DNA from: Thermodesulfobacteriota bacterium
Lineage (GTDB): Bacteria; Desulfobacterota_D; UBA1144
NCBI GenBank assembly: GCA_030835345.1
Contig: JAURPH010000002.1
Location: 1 to 59,136, forward strand
DNA length: 59,136 bases
Reading direction: 5' to 3'
Part shown: piece after piece, positions 1 through 9,011 of the stretch
How positions within the stretch are numbered: position 1 is the first letter of the stretch
Layout: each line of letters begins with the position of its first letter
Program-made: the position numbers and the translations under genes
Notes under the pieces: model-generated
Database searches by the model: none
What the model was told of the DNA's origin: nothing
What the model saw: the letters and a program-made list of their open reading frames with translations, nothing else

Positions 1-924
1 AACTCTGAGAAATCTGAGTATGAAAGTGTTAAGGAATATTATTCACAAGCACTAGTTTCTCCCCTGTTGTCAGCATCTGAAGAAAAAACCTTGGCTTCAA
101 AAATAAAGAACTGTAAAGAAAAAATTGATTCTTTATCTAAAGAAGTTGAGAAAAAAGGTGACAATGCAAAACTAAAATCATTCATTAAAGTTTTTGAACA
201 AAAAAGATCTCAGTTGGTTCAGTCCTTTACACAATCAAACTTAAGATTAGTTGTAAGTATAGCTAAGCGATATACTGGTAAAGGAATTCCTTTGTTAGAT
301 TTAATACAAGAGGGAAATGTAGGATTGATTCGTGCAGTAGAGAAATTCGATCACACTAAAGGGTTTAAATTTTCTACATATGGTGCATGGTGGATACATC
401 AAGCAATAACTAGAAGCATTATGGACCAATCTAGAACTATAAAAGTTCCAGTTTATATTCTTGAAAAATCATCAAAAGTATTTAGAAGTCATAAGGCTTT
501 AGAAGAAAAATTAAAAAGAAAACCTACATATTCAGAAATAGCTGAAGATGTTGATTTACCTGTAGAAGCTGTAAGTCAAATATTAGATTCAGGAACTGAT
601 ACTTTTTCATTAGATGCGCCAATTACCGGTGATGAAAATGCTACATTTGGAGATTTTCTTGAGGATACTCAAGATAAACCAGATGAATTAAGTGCGAAAA
701 TTTCACTTTATCAAAATATCAAATCTGCTTTAAGTATTCTAGACGATAGAGAGAAGGAAATTGTTGAAATGAGATTTGGTATAAATGGCTCATCTACTTT
801 CACCCTTGATGAAATTGGTTCTAAATACAACCTAACAAGAGAAAGAATCAGGCAAATTGAGAAGAATGCACTTAAGAAAATAAAAAAAGTAAATGGTCAA
901 ACATTAAAAGGATTTTTAAACTAG
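1..924 (+). CDS. rpoD: RNA polymerase sigma-70 family factor, primary (RpoD) type, 5'-truncated by the window edge
   Basis: Recruits core RNA polymerase to promoters. The frame is already open at base 1, and the residues before the first possible TTG (67) read as sigma region 1.2, so that TTG is not the start and the gene begins outside the window. About 307 residues are visible. Region 2 (about residues 75-150) has the core-binding and -10-melting blocks [30 protein letters not shown] and [13 protein letters not shown]. Region 3 follows. Region 4 (about 249-299) has [14 protein letters not shown] and the helix-turn-helix [10 protein letters not shown]. This is the region 2/3/4 architecture of group 1/2 sigma factors, not ECF. 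Without region 1.1 I cannot separate RpoD from an RpoS/RpoH-like paralogue. A small Lys-rich ORF follows 11 bases downstream. Confidence 0.9.
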   Translation, partial: NSEKSEYESVKEYYSQALVSPLLSASEEKTLASKIKNCKEKIDSLSKEVEKKGDNAKLKSFIKVFEQKRSQLVQSFTQSNLRLVVSIAKRYTGKGIPLLDLIQEGNVGLIRAVEKFDHTKGFKFSTYGAWWIHQAITRSIMDQSRTIKVPVYILEKSSKVFRSHKALEEKLKRKPTYSEIAEDVDLPVEAVSQILDSGTDTFSLDAPITGDENATFGDFLEDTQDKPDELSAKISLYQNIKSALSILDDREKEIVEMRFGINGSSTFTLDEIGSKYNLTRERIRQIEKNALKKIKKVNGQTLKGFLN

Positions 925-935
925 AGGAGTATTGC

Positions 936-1082
936 ATGACAATATTATTTAATAAAAAATTTAAAACAACCAAACTGCCTGTTAAGCAGAAGGGCTTACA
1001 AAAAAAGCTCTATACAAAAAAATCAAAGAATATAAAGACTAATACTATTAGTACTTCGGTTAGAACTTTGTTAATGTACTAA
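936..1082 (+). CDS. Small Lys-rich protein (48 aa), function unknown
   Basis: Not recognised as any family. An ATG at 936 follows a strong ribosome binding site (AGGAGT at 925-930, 5-base gap) that starts right after the sigma-factor stop codon. The 48 residues run from MTILFNKKFK to RTLLMY and include 12 Lys, one Arg and no Asp or Glu, so the product is highly basic. There is no hydrophobic segment long enough for a membrane helix. The strong site, the tight spacing and a reading frame in what would otherwise be a 165-base gap all support a real gene. A nucleic-acid or ribosome-associated role is only inferred from the charge. It does not look like ribosomal protein bS21, which is linked to rpoD in other bacteria. 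Confidence 0.5.
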   Translation: MTILFNKKFKTTKLPVKQKGLQKKLYTKKSKNIKTNTISTSVRTLLMY

Positions 1083-1089
1083 TAACTAT

Positions 1090-2490
1090 ATGTATGAATT
1101 TAAATATTCTTCAGTAATAAACAGCGGTATAAATAAAGTCTTTAATTGGCATAAAAATTCCATGGTTCTTGAAAGACTGACTCCTCCTTGGGAAGATATA
1201 TCAATAAAATCAGTTGATGTACCAGAAAACTCTTTTCTATTAAAGAGCGGTCAAGTTTCTATAAACCAGAGAATTGCACCATTTCTTAAAATCCCATGGA
1301 AAGTAAAACATATAAACTACAAAGGAAATCGGTCATTTGAAGATAAGATGATATATGGTCCTTTCAAATACTGGAGCCACAAACATATTTTTGAAAAGCT
1401 TCCAAATAACCGAACAATGATAACGGATTTGATTCATTACGAACCATTTATTAAAGTTAAAAAAATTGACTCGTATATTAAAGACAGATTAAAAATTGAT
1501 TTCAATTATAGACATAAAATTACAAAGCATGATTTAGAGAGTCCCTTTTATAATTCAAAACAGGAAACAATTATGGTAGCTGGTTCAACAGGTCTTATTG
1601 GATCACATCTGATACCAATTTTAAATTCTTTTGGATTCAAGATTATTAGGCTTAGATACAATAAGAGGAAAAATAAATTATCAAAAAGTAAAAAAGAAGG
1701 AATTATTGATATAGACTGGAATCCTTATGATAATAAAAAATTAATATTTAATGTGCTAAAGAATATAAAAATAAAGTATTTAATAAATTTAGCAGGTGAA
1801 AATATTTTAGGATATCCAACAAAAAAAAAGAAGAATGCTATTATTAATAGTAGAGTAGCTAGCACTCAATCTTTGCTTAATATAATTAAAGATAACAATA
1901 TTAACATTGATTGTGCACTTCATGCATCAGCCATAGGTATTTACGAGGAAAATAATGAATCTGCAATTACAGAAAATTCTGCTAAAGGGAGTGGATTTCT
2001 TGCAAGAACAACTATTGAATGGGAGAAAGAACAGAATAAATTTAATAATGTAGTAAATCGCAATATTAATATGAGAATTGGTGCAGTCTTATCCCCCAAA
2101 GGAGGTATGTTAAAAAATCTTATTACTCCTTATAAATTTAAAATTGGAAGCAAAATGGACTATGCATCCAACCATATAAGCACAATTTCCATAGAAGATT
2201 TATGCAGAGCAATAATTTTTATTATTAACAATAAAAGTATTAGTGGACCTGTAAATATGGTATCTCCAGAATCAACGAAATTGAAGATTATATTTGATTT
2301 GCTTAACCAAAAGCTAAATCCCATATTAAAAATATCTGTTCCAAAAAAATTATTAAGTTCTTTAGGTAAAGAAATAACTGATGAGATATTATTTGCAAAT
2401 CATAACATCATCCCCAGTGTACTGAATCAAAATTTATTTAAATTTAATAACGAAAATTTTAAAAGTTCAATTCAAGGCATGATACTCTAG
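1090..2490 (+). CDS. SRPBCC domain fused to TIGR01777-type NAD(P)-dependent epimerase/SDR
   Basis: 466 residues in two parts. Residues 1 to about 150 resemble an SRPBCC/START-like ligand-binding fold (a polyketide-cyclase-like block around VFNWHKNSMVLERLTPPWE). From about residue 158 an extended short-chain dehydrogenase starts with the nucleotide-binding loop VAGSTGLIGSH, then INLAGENILG and HASAIGIY, as in the TIGR01777/YfcH family. The C-terminal part matches the DUF1731 tail of that family. Fusions of these two domains are known in several phyla. The physiological substrate is unknown. The gene lies 4 bases before pdxH and probably shares its transcript. No strong ribosome binding site is visible before the ATG at 1090. 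Confidence 0.85.
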   Translation: MYEFKYSSVINSGINKVFNWHKNSMVLERLTPPWEDISIKSVDVPENSFLLKSGQVSINQRIAPFLKIPWKVKHINYKGNRSFEDKMIYGPFKYWSHKHIFEKLPNNRTMITDLIHYEPFIKVKKIDSYIKDRLKIDFNYRHKITKHDLESPFYNSKQETIMVAGSTGLIGSHLIPILNSFGFKIIRLRYNKRKNKLSKSKKEGIIDIDWNPYDNKKLIFNVLKNIKIKYLINLAGENILGYPTKKKKNAIINSRVASTQSLLNIIKDNNINIDCALHASAIGIYEENNESAITENSAKGSGFLARTTIEWEKEQNKFNNVVNRNINMRIGAVLSPKGGMLKNLITPYKFKIGSKMDYASNHISTISIEDLCRAIIFIINNKSISGPVNMVSPESTKLKIIFDLLNQKLNPILKISVPKKLLSSLGKEITDEILFANHNIIPSVLNQNLFKFNNENFKSSIQGMIL

Positions 2491-2494
2491 TGAT

Positions 2495-3118
2495 ATGAAT
2501 ATAGGTAGCACGAGAAAAGATTACAAGAACCAGAAACTTATTTTTGATGATATTAATGATCCGTTAATAAAGTTTCATCAATGGTACACAGATGCAAAGA
2601 AGAAAGTATCTGAGCCAAATGCTTTTGCTCTATCAACTTCAAATCAAAATACTCCATCATCAAGAATGATGCTACTTAAAGAGTATGGAGAAACATTTGT
2701 GTTTTATACAAATAACTCAAGTAAAAAAGCATCTGATATATCGCAAAATAAAAATGCTTCAATATTATTTTGGTGGAAAGAAATTCATAGACAAATTAGA
2801 ATTGATGGTAAATTAAAAAAAATTGATAAAAAAAGGGTCGAAAAGTATTTTTACTCAAGACCTATCGAAAGCCAGATAGGAGCATTAATTTCGGATCAAA
2901 GTAAACCCATAAAATCATATAATCTCTTAATAGATAAATATCTGGCTACAATCAAGAAATATAAAAATAAAAAAATTCCTTTTCCTAAAAATTGGATAGG
3001 AATTGAGCTCATGCCAAAAAAAATTGAATTTTGGCAAGGTGGAGAGTTTAGAGTTCATCAAAGATTAGAGTTCAACAAAAGAGGTAAACAATGGAATCAA
3101 AAAATACTCTCCCCTTAA
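2495..3118 (+). CDS. pdxH: Pyridoxamine 5'-phosphate oxidase
   Basis: FMN-dependent enzyme that oxidises pyridoxamine/pyridoxine 5'-phosphate to pyridoxal 5'-phosphate in the vitamin B6 salvage and DXP-dependent routes. At 207 residues it has the normal family length. Visible family blocks are SSRMMLLKEYGETFVFYTN (FMN and phosphate binding), ILFWWKEIHRQIRIDG, YFYSRPIESQIGA, and the C-terminal signature EFWQGGEFRVHQRLEF, which contains the conserved RxH substrate-binding pair. It begins 4 bases after the preceding SDR gene and its 3' end overlaps the next gene by 28 bases, suggesting a three-gene transcript. Confidence 0.93.
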   Translation: MNIGSTRKDYKNQKLIFDDINDPLIKFHQWYTDAKKKVSEPNAFALSTSNQNTPSSRMMLLKEYGETFVFYTNNSSKKASDISQNKNASILFWWKEIHRQIRIDGKLKKIDKKRVEKYFYSRPIESQIGALISDQSKPIKSYNLLIDKYLATIKKYKNKKIPFPKNWIGIELMPKKIEFWQGGEFRVHQRLEFNKRGKQWNQKILSP

Positions 3119-3540
3119 ATATAAAATATAGATTTTTTGTAGATAAATTTTGTAATTGGTTTCAAGATGGGAAGCCAATTACTCATAAAGGAATATATTC
3201 GTATAATTACAAATTTTTAAAAATCGACGAAGATAGAAATTTTTATGTTCAAGAGGGTAAGAGCAAGGCTTTTGTAAAATTCGAAGACAAACCTTTTCTT
3301 GTACAAAGTGTTGATATATCTAGAAAAAACATTATTTTAAGGCTTAATGACTCTTCGGCTGAAAATTTAGATTTAAAAACATTATATTTCTTAAACAATG
3401 TTCCTTATTGTACAGTTAAAAATAAAAAATTTGAAGCAAGATTCTCAAGACCAGCCTTATTCCAGATATCAGAGATTATTGAAGAGAGAAATGAAGGCTT
3501 CTTTATTATGAATGAACAAATTAAATTGTTAAATCATTAA
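3091..3540 (+). CDS. DUF1285-like protein
   Basis: 149 residues. The N-terminal block WFQDGKPITHKGIYSY, followed by a segment about a residue pattern of FVKFEDKPFLVQSVDIS, resembles the DUF1285 family, a small uncharacterised proteobacterial family; the match is from memory of the pattern and is moderate. There is no signal peptide or membrane segment, so the product is probably cytosolic. The start overlaps the end of pdxH by 28 bases, implying translational coupling. The 3' end overlaps the 3' end of hemW on the other strand by 20 bases. No reaction can be assigned. Confidence 0.6.
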   Translation: MESKNTLPLNIKYRFFVDKFCNWFQDGKPITHKGIYSYNYKFLKIDEDRNFYVQEGKSKAFVKFEDKPFLVQSVDISRKNIILRLNDSSAENLDLKTLYFLNNVPYCTVKNKKFEARFSRPALFQISEIIEERNEGFFIMNEQIKLLNH

Positions 3541-4690
3541 TATTATTGATTATTTTATCTAAAACTTTATTACTTAACTGCCTTCCTTTAAAAGTTAATC
3601 TAAGATAATTATTTTCGAATTTGATTAGATTTAAATTTAATAATTTTGAAATTTCTGATTTATCGAATTCAAAATCTTTAACTAATTTTAATTTTTGGAT
3701 GTTAACTCCAGCATTTAGCCTTAAGCCCATCATGATTGAATCTTTGATGTACATACTTACATCAAAGTTTTCTACTGATTTGAATCTATTTTGATTACTA
3801 TTAGCAAGACTAATATATTTTTTTACATCATGATAATTTTCCCATCTTTTGTAAATATTTTTATCATGATCAACGAAATGCGAATGGGCACCTGGACCAA
3901 TTCCTAAATAGGAAGAATTGTTCCAATACAATAGATTATGTTTTGATACATAAGTATCCTTTGCATAATTTGAAATTTCATATTGACTAAAATTATTAGT
4001 TTTTAAAACATCCTCAATTAATTCAATTTTATTAACAATTTCATCATCAGTATTTTCTTGAAATTTCTTTTTTCCAACTAAATCAAAGAATGCAGTGTCT
4101 TCTTCAATTGTTAATAAATAAGTTGAAATATGTTTGGGCTTTAATTCAATACTTTTATTTAAATCGTATTCCAACCCATCCAAAGTCTCTCCGGGAACTC
4201 CGAAAATTAAATCGTAATTAATATTTAAAATTTCAGACTTGTTTAGTTCTTCACAAATTTCAAGATTCTTTTTTTCATTAGATTGTCTGCCTAGTTTTTT
4301 TAATTTCTTATTATCAAAAGACTGAATTCCAACACTAACTCTATTGATTCCAATATTATGGTAATTTTTAAAATCCTCTAACTCAAATTTATAAGGATTT
4401 ATTTCTATGCAAATCTCAACAAAATTATTTGGCTTATAAACCTTATGTATTTTATTGATTATTTTTTCTAAGTTTTTGACCTTTAGGAGTGATGGTGTTC
4501 CTCCTCCTATATGAATAGATTTCAAAGTATGCTCTTTAAACATTGGAGCCATGTATGATATCTCATCAATCATAGAACCAATTAAAGGATTGTGGTCATT
4601 TTTATTATCAATATAGACATTAAAATTACAAAAAGGACATATTGATGAACAAAAAGGGATATGAATGTATATGCCAAATTCTTTCTTCAT
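3521..4690 (-). CDS. hemW: HemW-type radical SAM heme chaperone (coproporphyrinogen oxidase-like)
   Basis: Radical SAM protein of the HemN/HemW family. The cluster-binding motif CSSICPFC sits at residues 14-21 right after IYIHIPF, the HemW/HemN signature, and is followed by GGGTPS, the SAM-binding GGGTPS motif. Blocks such as RVSVGIQSF and LLYWNNSSYLGIGPGAHS are typical. HemW lacks the extra N-terminal region of true HemN, and this protein (389 aa) likewise begins almost at the iron-sulfur motif, which favours the heme-chaperone subgroup. I chose the ATG at 4690; an upstream TTG at 4732 would overlap the divergent tolC-like gene. Only 17 bases separate the two divergent starts. Confidence 0.88.
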   Translation of the reverse strand: MKKEFGIYIHIPFCSSICPFCNFNVYIDNKNDHNPLIGSMIDEISYMAPMFKEHTLKSIHIGGGTPSLLKVKNLEKIINKIHKVYKPNNFVEICIEINPYKFELEDFKNYHNIGINRVSVGIQSFDNKKLKKLGRQSNEKKNLEICEELNKSEILNINYDLIFGVPGETLDGLEYDLNKSIELKPKHISTYLLTIEEDTAFFDLVGKKKFQENTDDEIVNKIELIEDVLKTNNFSQYEISNYAKDTYVSKHNLLYWNNSSYLGIGPGAHSHFVDHDKNIYKRWENYHDVKKYISLANSNQNRFKSVENFDVSMYIKDSIMMGLRLNAGVNIQKLKLVKDFEFDKSEISKLLNLNLIKFENNYLRLTFKGRQLSNKVLDKIINNINDLTI

Positions 4691-4698
4691 GATATAAT
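4690..4698 (+). promoter_or_regulatory. Extended -10 element (TGATATAAT) of the tolC-hlyD-macB operon
   Basis: A perfect TGnTATAAT extended -10 box sits 9 bases before the tolC-like ATG and overlaps the hemW start codon on the opposite strand. No good -35 is seen 16-18 bases upstream, as expected for an extended -10 promoter. The predicted start at about 4705 would leave an almost leaderless mRNA. Confidence 0.45.
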
Positions 4699-4707
4699 TT
4701 TTTCCAG

Positions 4708-5964
4708 ATGTTACATAAAAAACTACTATCAATATTAGTTTTTTTTTCTTTTTTTGTCACTACTTCGGTGTACTCCTATGAAAATGAGCTAAATTTAAAT
4801 TTAGATAAGGCCATTGAAATTGCGGAGTCAAACAATTTAGAGTTAAAATATTATTTTAAAGAATTAGAATCTAAGTCATTTCTTAAAACTCAATATTCTT
4901 CCGCATATCTTCCACAAGTTGACATGACACTTGTATATCCATTTGTTGGTCGTTCCTCATCTGTAAATTTTACTCAAATATTATATGATTTTGGCAAATT
5001 AAATAAAAGGGTTGTAGCTGGTGGTTATGAAATAAAGGCTTTCGAATACAGTATAGCAACAAGAAAAAAGGAATTAGTTAATTCAATAACAGAAAACTAC
5101 TATGGAATTTTAAAAGTTAAAAATGAAATCTTAAAAGTAAACAAGGATATAGAAACAAGGAGAGATGTTCTTGCTAAAACAGAAGCTTTCCTACAAGCAG
5201 GAAGAGCATCAAGGATTGATGTTACAGAGAAGAACATTGACCTAAGCGAATCTGAGTTGGAAATTATTCAACTACAAGGTGACTTACTTAAATTAGAGGA
5301 AGACTTGTTCAACCTTTTAGGAATAGATAAGCCCTATTCTGTAAGTTATGAAAGCAGTCTTAATTACAAAAGAATTGATGTTGACGAATCACAAATACTA
5401 GAGAGTAAATCTTATAGTGATCCAGCTGTTAAAGAAATTGAAATGGCGATACTGTCTCAAAAGGCATTAATAAGTGCTTACAGAAGAGACTTCTTACCTA
5501 GCCTGATTGCAGGAGGTGCTTATAGGTTTGAAGGAAAAGGTGTAGCAGAAGAAGATAAGAAATATGATTTTATTATTGGACTTGGTATGAGATGGGAAAT
5601 ATTTTCAGGTGGAAAAACTATGGGACAGATGAGAGAAGCAGAATCTAGAATAAGTGCATTAGAAGCAAAATTAAAGTTTACAAAAAGACAAATGAAATCT
5701 ACTATAAAATATGGGATAATTGATTTAGATACTGCATTTTATAAGATAGATGTTTATAAAAAATCTCTTAAATCTGCACAAATAAATTATGATTTCAATA
5801 AAACAAAATATGAAACTGGAGAAGCATCTAGGGTTGATTTAGAAGAAGCTGAAAGGTTGTTGCAAGAGCAAAAAGTAAATTATGAAAACGCAATCTTCAG
5901 CTATTTGATAAAAACCGCAAGATTTGAAAAGTTATTAGGGTTAACATTGAATGAAAAAAATTAA
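4708..5964 (+). CDS. TolC-family outer membrane efflux protein
   Basis: 418 residues with an N-terminal signal peptide (hydrophobic LLSILVFFSFFVTTSVYS) and two OEP repeats rich in long amphipathic helices, for example the EKNIDLSESELEIIQLQGDLL helix region and a repeat near the C-terminus with TGEASRVDLEEAERLLQEQK. The two repeats carry the parallel phrases AGRASRIDVTEKNI and TGEASRVDLEEAER, the classic internal duplication of TolC. It forms the outer membrane channel of a tripartite pump with the adaptor and ABC genes that follow. Its 3' end overlaps the adaptor gene by 14 bases. The exported substrate is unknown. Confidence 0.88.
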   Translation: MLHKKLLSILVFFSFFVTTSVYSYENELNLNLDKAIEIAESNNLELKYYFKELESKSFLKTQYSSAYLPQVDMTLVYPFVGRSSSVNFTQILYDFGKLNKRVVAGGYEIKAFEYSIATRKKELVNSITENYYGILKVKNEILKVNKDIETRRDVLAKTEAFLQAGRASRIDVTEKNIDLSESELEIIQLQGDLLKLEEDLFNLLGIDKPYSVSYESSLNYKRIDVDESQILESKSYSDPAVKEIEMAILSQKALISAYRRDFLPSLIAGGAYRFEGKGVAEEDKKYDFIIGLGMRWEIFSGGKTMGQMREAESRISALEAKLKFTKRQMKSTIKYGIIDLDTAFYKIDVYKKSLKSAQINYDFNKTKYETGEASRVDLEEAERLLQEQKVNYENAIFSYLIKTARFEKLLGLTLNEKN

Positions 5965-7108
5965 GCCAAATATTTTAATCGCAATTATTTTATCAATTTT
6001 TTTAATTTTTAAGATTGCAACTAAAGAGTCTAAGCCTGATTTTAAATTTTCAACAACTAAAATTACATCAGGTGAAATAGTAGAATCAGTTGTAAGTTCA
6101 GGAAAAATAATACCTGGTGAAGAACTCAAAGTATTTTCAAGGTTGAGTGAGGATGTCTATAAAGCATATGCGGTATATGGAGATATTGTAAAAAAGGGTC
6201 AGATATTACTCGAACTTGACTCTACGAGGTTCCAAAAAGAACTTTCAACCAAATTAAAAAATTTAGAAATTTTAAAAATAGAGTTAGAACAAAAAAAGAA
6301 AAAAGCTGACAATGATAAAATTTTACTAGAAAAAGGGTATATTGCTTCTATTGAATTGGATGAAAGTGAAAATGAATATAAAATTAAGTCATTAGAAATT
6401 GAAGAACTTAAAACAGAAATACAAAAATTAGATCAAAATATTATTGATACTCAAATTACCTCTCCAATTGAAGGAAGAGTTGATTACATTAATGAAGAAG
6501 CAATAAAGGAAGGGAAAATATTTGCTAATGCTTGGCTTTACACAATATCTTCAGGCCACAAAGAGTTAAACCTCAGCCTAAGTATTGATGGAAGAGAAAT
6601 TACTAAAATTAATGTTGGTCAAGAAGTAACCTTCTCTGTTGAGACCGACTTGAACACTAAGTACTTAGGAAAAATTGTTAAGATAGTTGAACCAATTGGT
6701 TTAAAGCCAAATATAAATAAAAGTCCCGTTTTTTATGAAGTTATTGTTGAAATCCTTAATTCAAATGATTTATTAAAAACTGGATTAAGTGTTGATGCTG
6801 TAATAAATATACAAACAAAAAATAACATTTATAAAATAAAAAGATCTGCCTTAAGATTTGTACCTCCTGAAGGTATAAAAATAAGAAAAGCATCTAACAA
6901 TAGCTCTTCAGCTGGTGTGATATGGGTTCTAAATAAAGACAATAGCATTTCAGCATTTTCAATTACACCAGGGATTAAAGATTCAGAGTTTGTTGAAATT
7001 TCTAATTTTAAAGAAATTCCAGAAGATGCCAATATTATCACAAATGTAGAAATTGTTAATAAAGCAAAAAATAACGGATTCTCTCTGCCCCAACCAAAAA
7101 GGTATTAA
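5951..7108 (+). CDS. Periplasmic adaptor (HlyD/MacA-like membrane fusion protein)
   Basis: 385 residues. An N-terminal membrane anchor (about residues 5-20) is followed by a barrel-sandwich hybrid half (LSEDVYKAYAVYGDIVKKGQ), a coiled-coil hairpin rich in Lys and Glu (about residues 95-165), the second lipoyl half (TQITSPIEGRVDYINE) and a beta-barrel/membrane-proximal domain. It bridges the inner-membrane ABC transporter to the TolC-like channel. It sits between tolC (14-base overlap) and the ATPase gene (1-base gap), the usual order of MacAB-type operons. It could equally be called a generic RND/ABC adaptor; the MacB-type partners favour MacA. Confidence 0.87.
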   Translation: MKKIKPNILIAIILSIFLIFKIATKESKPDFKFSTTKITSGEIVESVVSSGKIIPGEELKVFSRLSEDVYKAYAVYGDIVKKGQILLELDSTRFQKELSTKLKNLEILKIELEQKKKKADNDKILLEKGYIASIELDESENEYKIKSLEIEELKTEIQKLDQNIIDTQITSPIEGRVDYINEEAIKEGKIFANAWLYTISSGHKELNLSLSIDGREITKINVGQEVTFSVETDLNTKYLGKIVKIVEPIGLKPNINKSPVFYEVIVEILNSNDLLKTGLSVDAVINIQTKNNIYKIKRSALRFVPPEGIKIRKASNNSSSAGVIWVLNKDNSISAFSITPGIKDSEFVEISNFKEIPEDANIITNVEIVNKAKNNGFSLPQPKRY

Positions 7109-7109
7109 T

Positions 7110-7787
7110 ATGTCATCATCTCCATCCCTAGAATTGTCCGGAATAAATAAAATTTATAAAATGGGTCAGATTGATTTACAAGTTTTATTTGATGTTAATT
7201 TACATATTTATCCAGGGGATTTTGTTTCTATAATTGGCCCCTCTGGTTCAGGGAAAACCACCCTGTTAAATATTTTAGCATGTTTAGATAGACCAACAAG
7301 TGGTGTATATAATTTTTTTGGTGAAGATGTATCATCAAAGACTAATGATCAGATGTCTGAAATAAGAAATTTACGAATTGGTTTTATTTTCCAAAGCTTT
7401 AATCTTATACCGAGACATACTGCTTTAGAAAATGTAATTATGCCTCTCCATTATTCAGATAGGCATAAAAACTCAAATTTTAAAAAGATGGGCCTTGAGG
7501 CATTAGATTTAGTGGGACTATCAGATAGGATTGGGCATTATCCTAATGAGTTATCTGGGGGGCAACAGCAAAGAGTAGCTATAGCTAGAGCATTGGTAAC
7601 AAACCCTGAAATCATTCTAGCTGATGAACCAACCGGTAACCTAGACTCAAAGACCAGTGACGATATTATGTCATTGTTAAAAAATTTAAATTCTGATGGT
7701 AAAACTGTAATAACAATAACCCATGACAATGAAATAGCTTCACAGGCAGCAGAAATTATAAAAATCAAAGACGGAAGGGTCTTATAG
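7110..7787 (+). CDS. MacB/LolD-type ABC transporter ATP-binding protein
   Basis: 226 residues. Walker [10 protein letters not shown] (43-51), Q-loop FQSFNLIPR, signature [15 protein letters not shown] (148-162), Walker [14 protein letters not shown] and the H-loop THD are all intact. The [11 protein letters not shown] sequence is characteristic of the MacB/LolD/FtsE group (mechanotransmission ABC transporters). I start it at ATG 7110, one base after the adaptor stop; upstream in-frame codons lie inside the adaptor gene. It energises the permease encoded next. Unlike E. coli MacB, ATPase and permease are separate polypeptides here. Confidence 0.92.
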   Translation: MSSSPSLELSGINKIYKMGQIDLQVLFDVNLHIYPGDFVSIIGPSGSGKTTLLNILACLDRPTSGVYNFFGEDVSSKTNDQMSEIRNLRIGFIFQSFNLIPRHTALENVIMPLHYSDRHKNSNFKKMGLEALDLVGLSDRIGHYPNELSGGQQQRVAIARALVTNPEIILADEPTGNLDSKTSDDIMSLLKNLNSDGKTVITITHDNEIASQAAEIIKIKDGRVL

Positions 7788-7788
7788 A

Positions 7789-9009
7789 TTGATTCCGAAA
7801 TATATATTATCAAACTTAGTTGAAGCACGTATAAATTTATTTAGAAATAAAACAAGAACACTATTGACATCATTAGGCATTATAATTGGTATAACATCAG
7901 TAATTATCCTCATAGCAATTACAAATGGTGCAAAATCAGTAATTGAGACCCAACTTACTAGTCTCGGTGCTAAGACTATAATGTTGAAACCTTTTGTAAG
8001 AACAGGAAGCGGATTTAGCACTGCTAGGGGACAAGACTTTAATGAAAAAGAGCTAAATTTGATAAAAAGTTTAGACTCAGTTTCTTATCTTGCTCCAATT
8101 GTTAAAGATTCAAAAACTGTTAATTACAGGTCCGTATCACAAATTGTAGCACTTGTTGGTTCAAATTCAGATTTTGCTGATATCAACGATTGGAGGAATA
8201 CAAGTGGAAGCTTTATTACTCCAGAAGATGTTCAAGATGGAAGTAAAGTTTGTGTTCTTGGAGCAACAAATTCAAAAAGATTTTTTGGTGCGGAAAACCC
8301 CATTGGTAAAAGAATTAGGATAAATGGAATACCCCATGAAGTTATAGGTGTCTTAGAACCTAAAGGTTTAACACCAGGCGGTAGAGATCAGGATGATTTT
8401 ATTCTGTTACCTTATTCATCATTAAATAGATTACTTTTCAGACCTGATATGTCTTCAATAGTTACAGTTCTTATGGCTGCTAAGTCCTCTGATGAACTAG
8501 AATATGCAAAATTTTCAATCAAAAAGATTCTTAGAGAGACAAGAAATATAAATGGAAATAATGATAATTTCAGTATTTCGTCGTATGAGAATGTTACCAA
8601 GAAAATCCTTAATACCACAAAAATACTTAGAATACTTTTAACCTCGATTGCTTCCATATCACTTATTGTTGGAGGTATTGGTATTATGAATATTATGCTA
8701 GTTTCAGTTACAGAAAGAACCAAAGAAATTGGTATTAGAATTACAATTGGTGCGAAGAGCAGAGATATAGTATTTCAATTTCTTTGCGAATCAGCATTAT
8801 TATCTCTAACTGGCGGGATAGTTGGCGTCATTCTTGGATTTATTATTAGTCAAATAGCTTCTACCATTATTGGATGGCCAGCAGTAGTTTCTGCTACATC
8901 GGTACTAATTGCTTTTTTCTTCTCTGGTGGAATAGGTATTTTTTTCGGTATCTACCCTGCATTCAAGGCTTCAAAGCTGGATCCAATTAAGGCAATAAGG
9001 AATGAATAA
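7789..9009 (+). CDS. MacB-type ABC transporter permease
   Basis: 406 residues, TTG start one base after the ATPase stop. One N-terminal helix ([20 protein letters not shown]), a MacB-like periplasmic domain of roughly 220 residues (Gln/Asn-rich, containing [11 protein letters not shown] and [13 protein letters not shown]), then three C-terminal FtsX-type helices starting at [20 protein letters not shown], followed by the conserved cytoplasmic coupling motif [17 protein letters not shown]. This four-helix layout defines the type VII (MacB) fold. Together with the three preceding genes it should form a TolC-dependent pump that drives substrates from periplasm to outside. Confidence 0.92.
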   Translation: MIPKYILSNLVEARINLFRNKTRTLLTSLGIIIGITSVIILIAITNGAKSVIETQLTSLGAKTIMLKPFVRTGSGFSTARGQDFNEKELNLIKSLDSVSYLAPIVKDSKTVNYRSVSQIVALVGSNSDFADINDWRNTSGSFITPEDVQDGSKVCVLGATNSKRFFGAENPIGKRIRINGIPHEVIGVLEPKGLTPGGRDQDDFILLPYSSLNRLLFRPDMSSIVTVLMAAKSSDELEYAKFSIKKILRETRNINGNNDNFSISSYENVTKKILNTTKILRILLTSIASISLIVGGIGIMNIMLVSVTERTKEIGIRITIGAKSRDIVFQFLCESALLSLTGGIVGVILGFIISQIASTIIGWPAVVSATSVLIAFFFSGGIGIFFGIYPAFKASKLDPIKAIRNE

Positions 9010-9011
9010 AA

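Noticed and set aside
67-924. Taking TTG 67 as the sigma-factor start
   Set aside because: The frame is open back to base 1 and the preceding codons read as sigma region 1.2, so the gene is truncated by the window edge.
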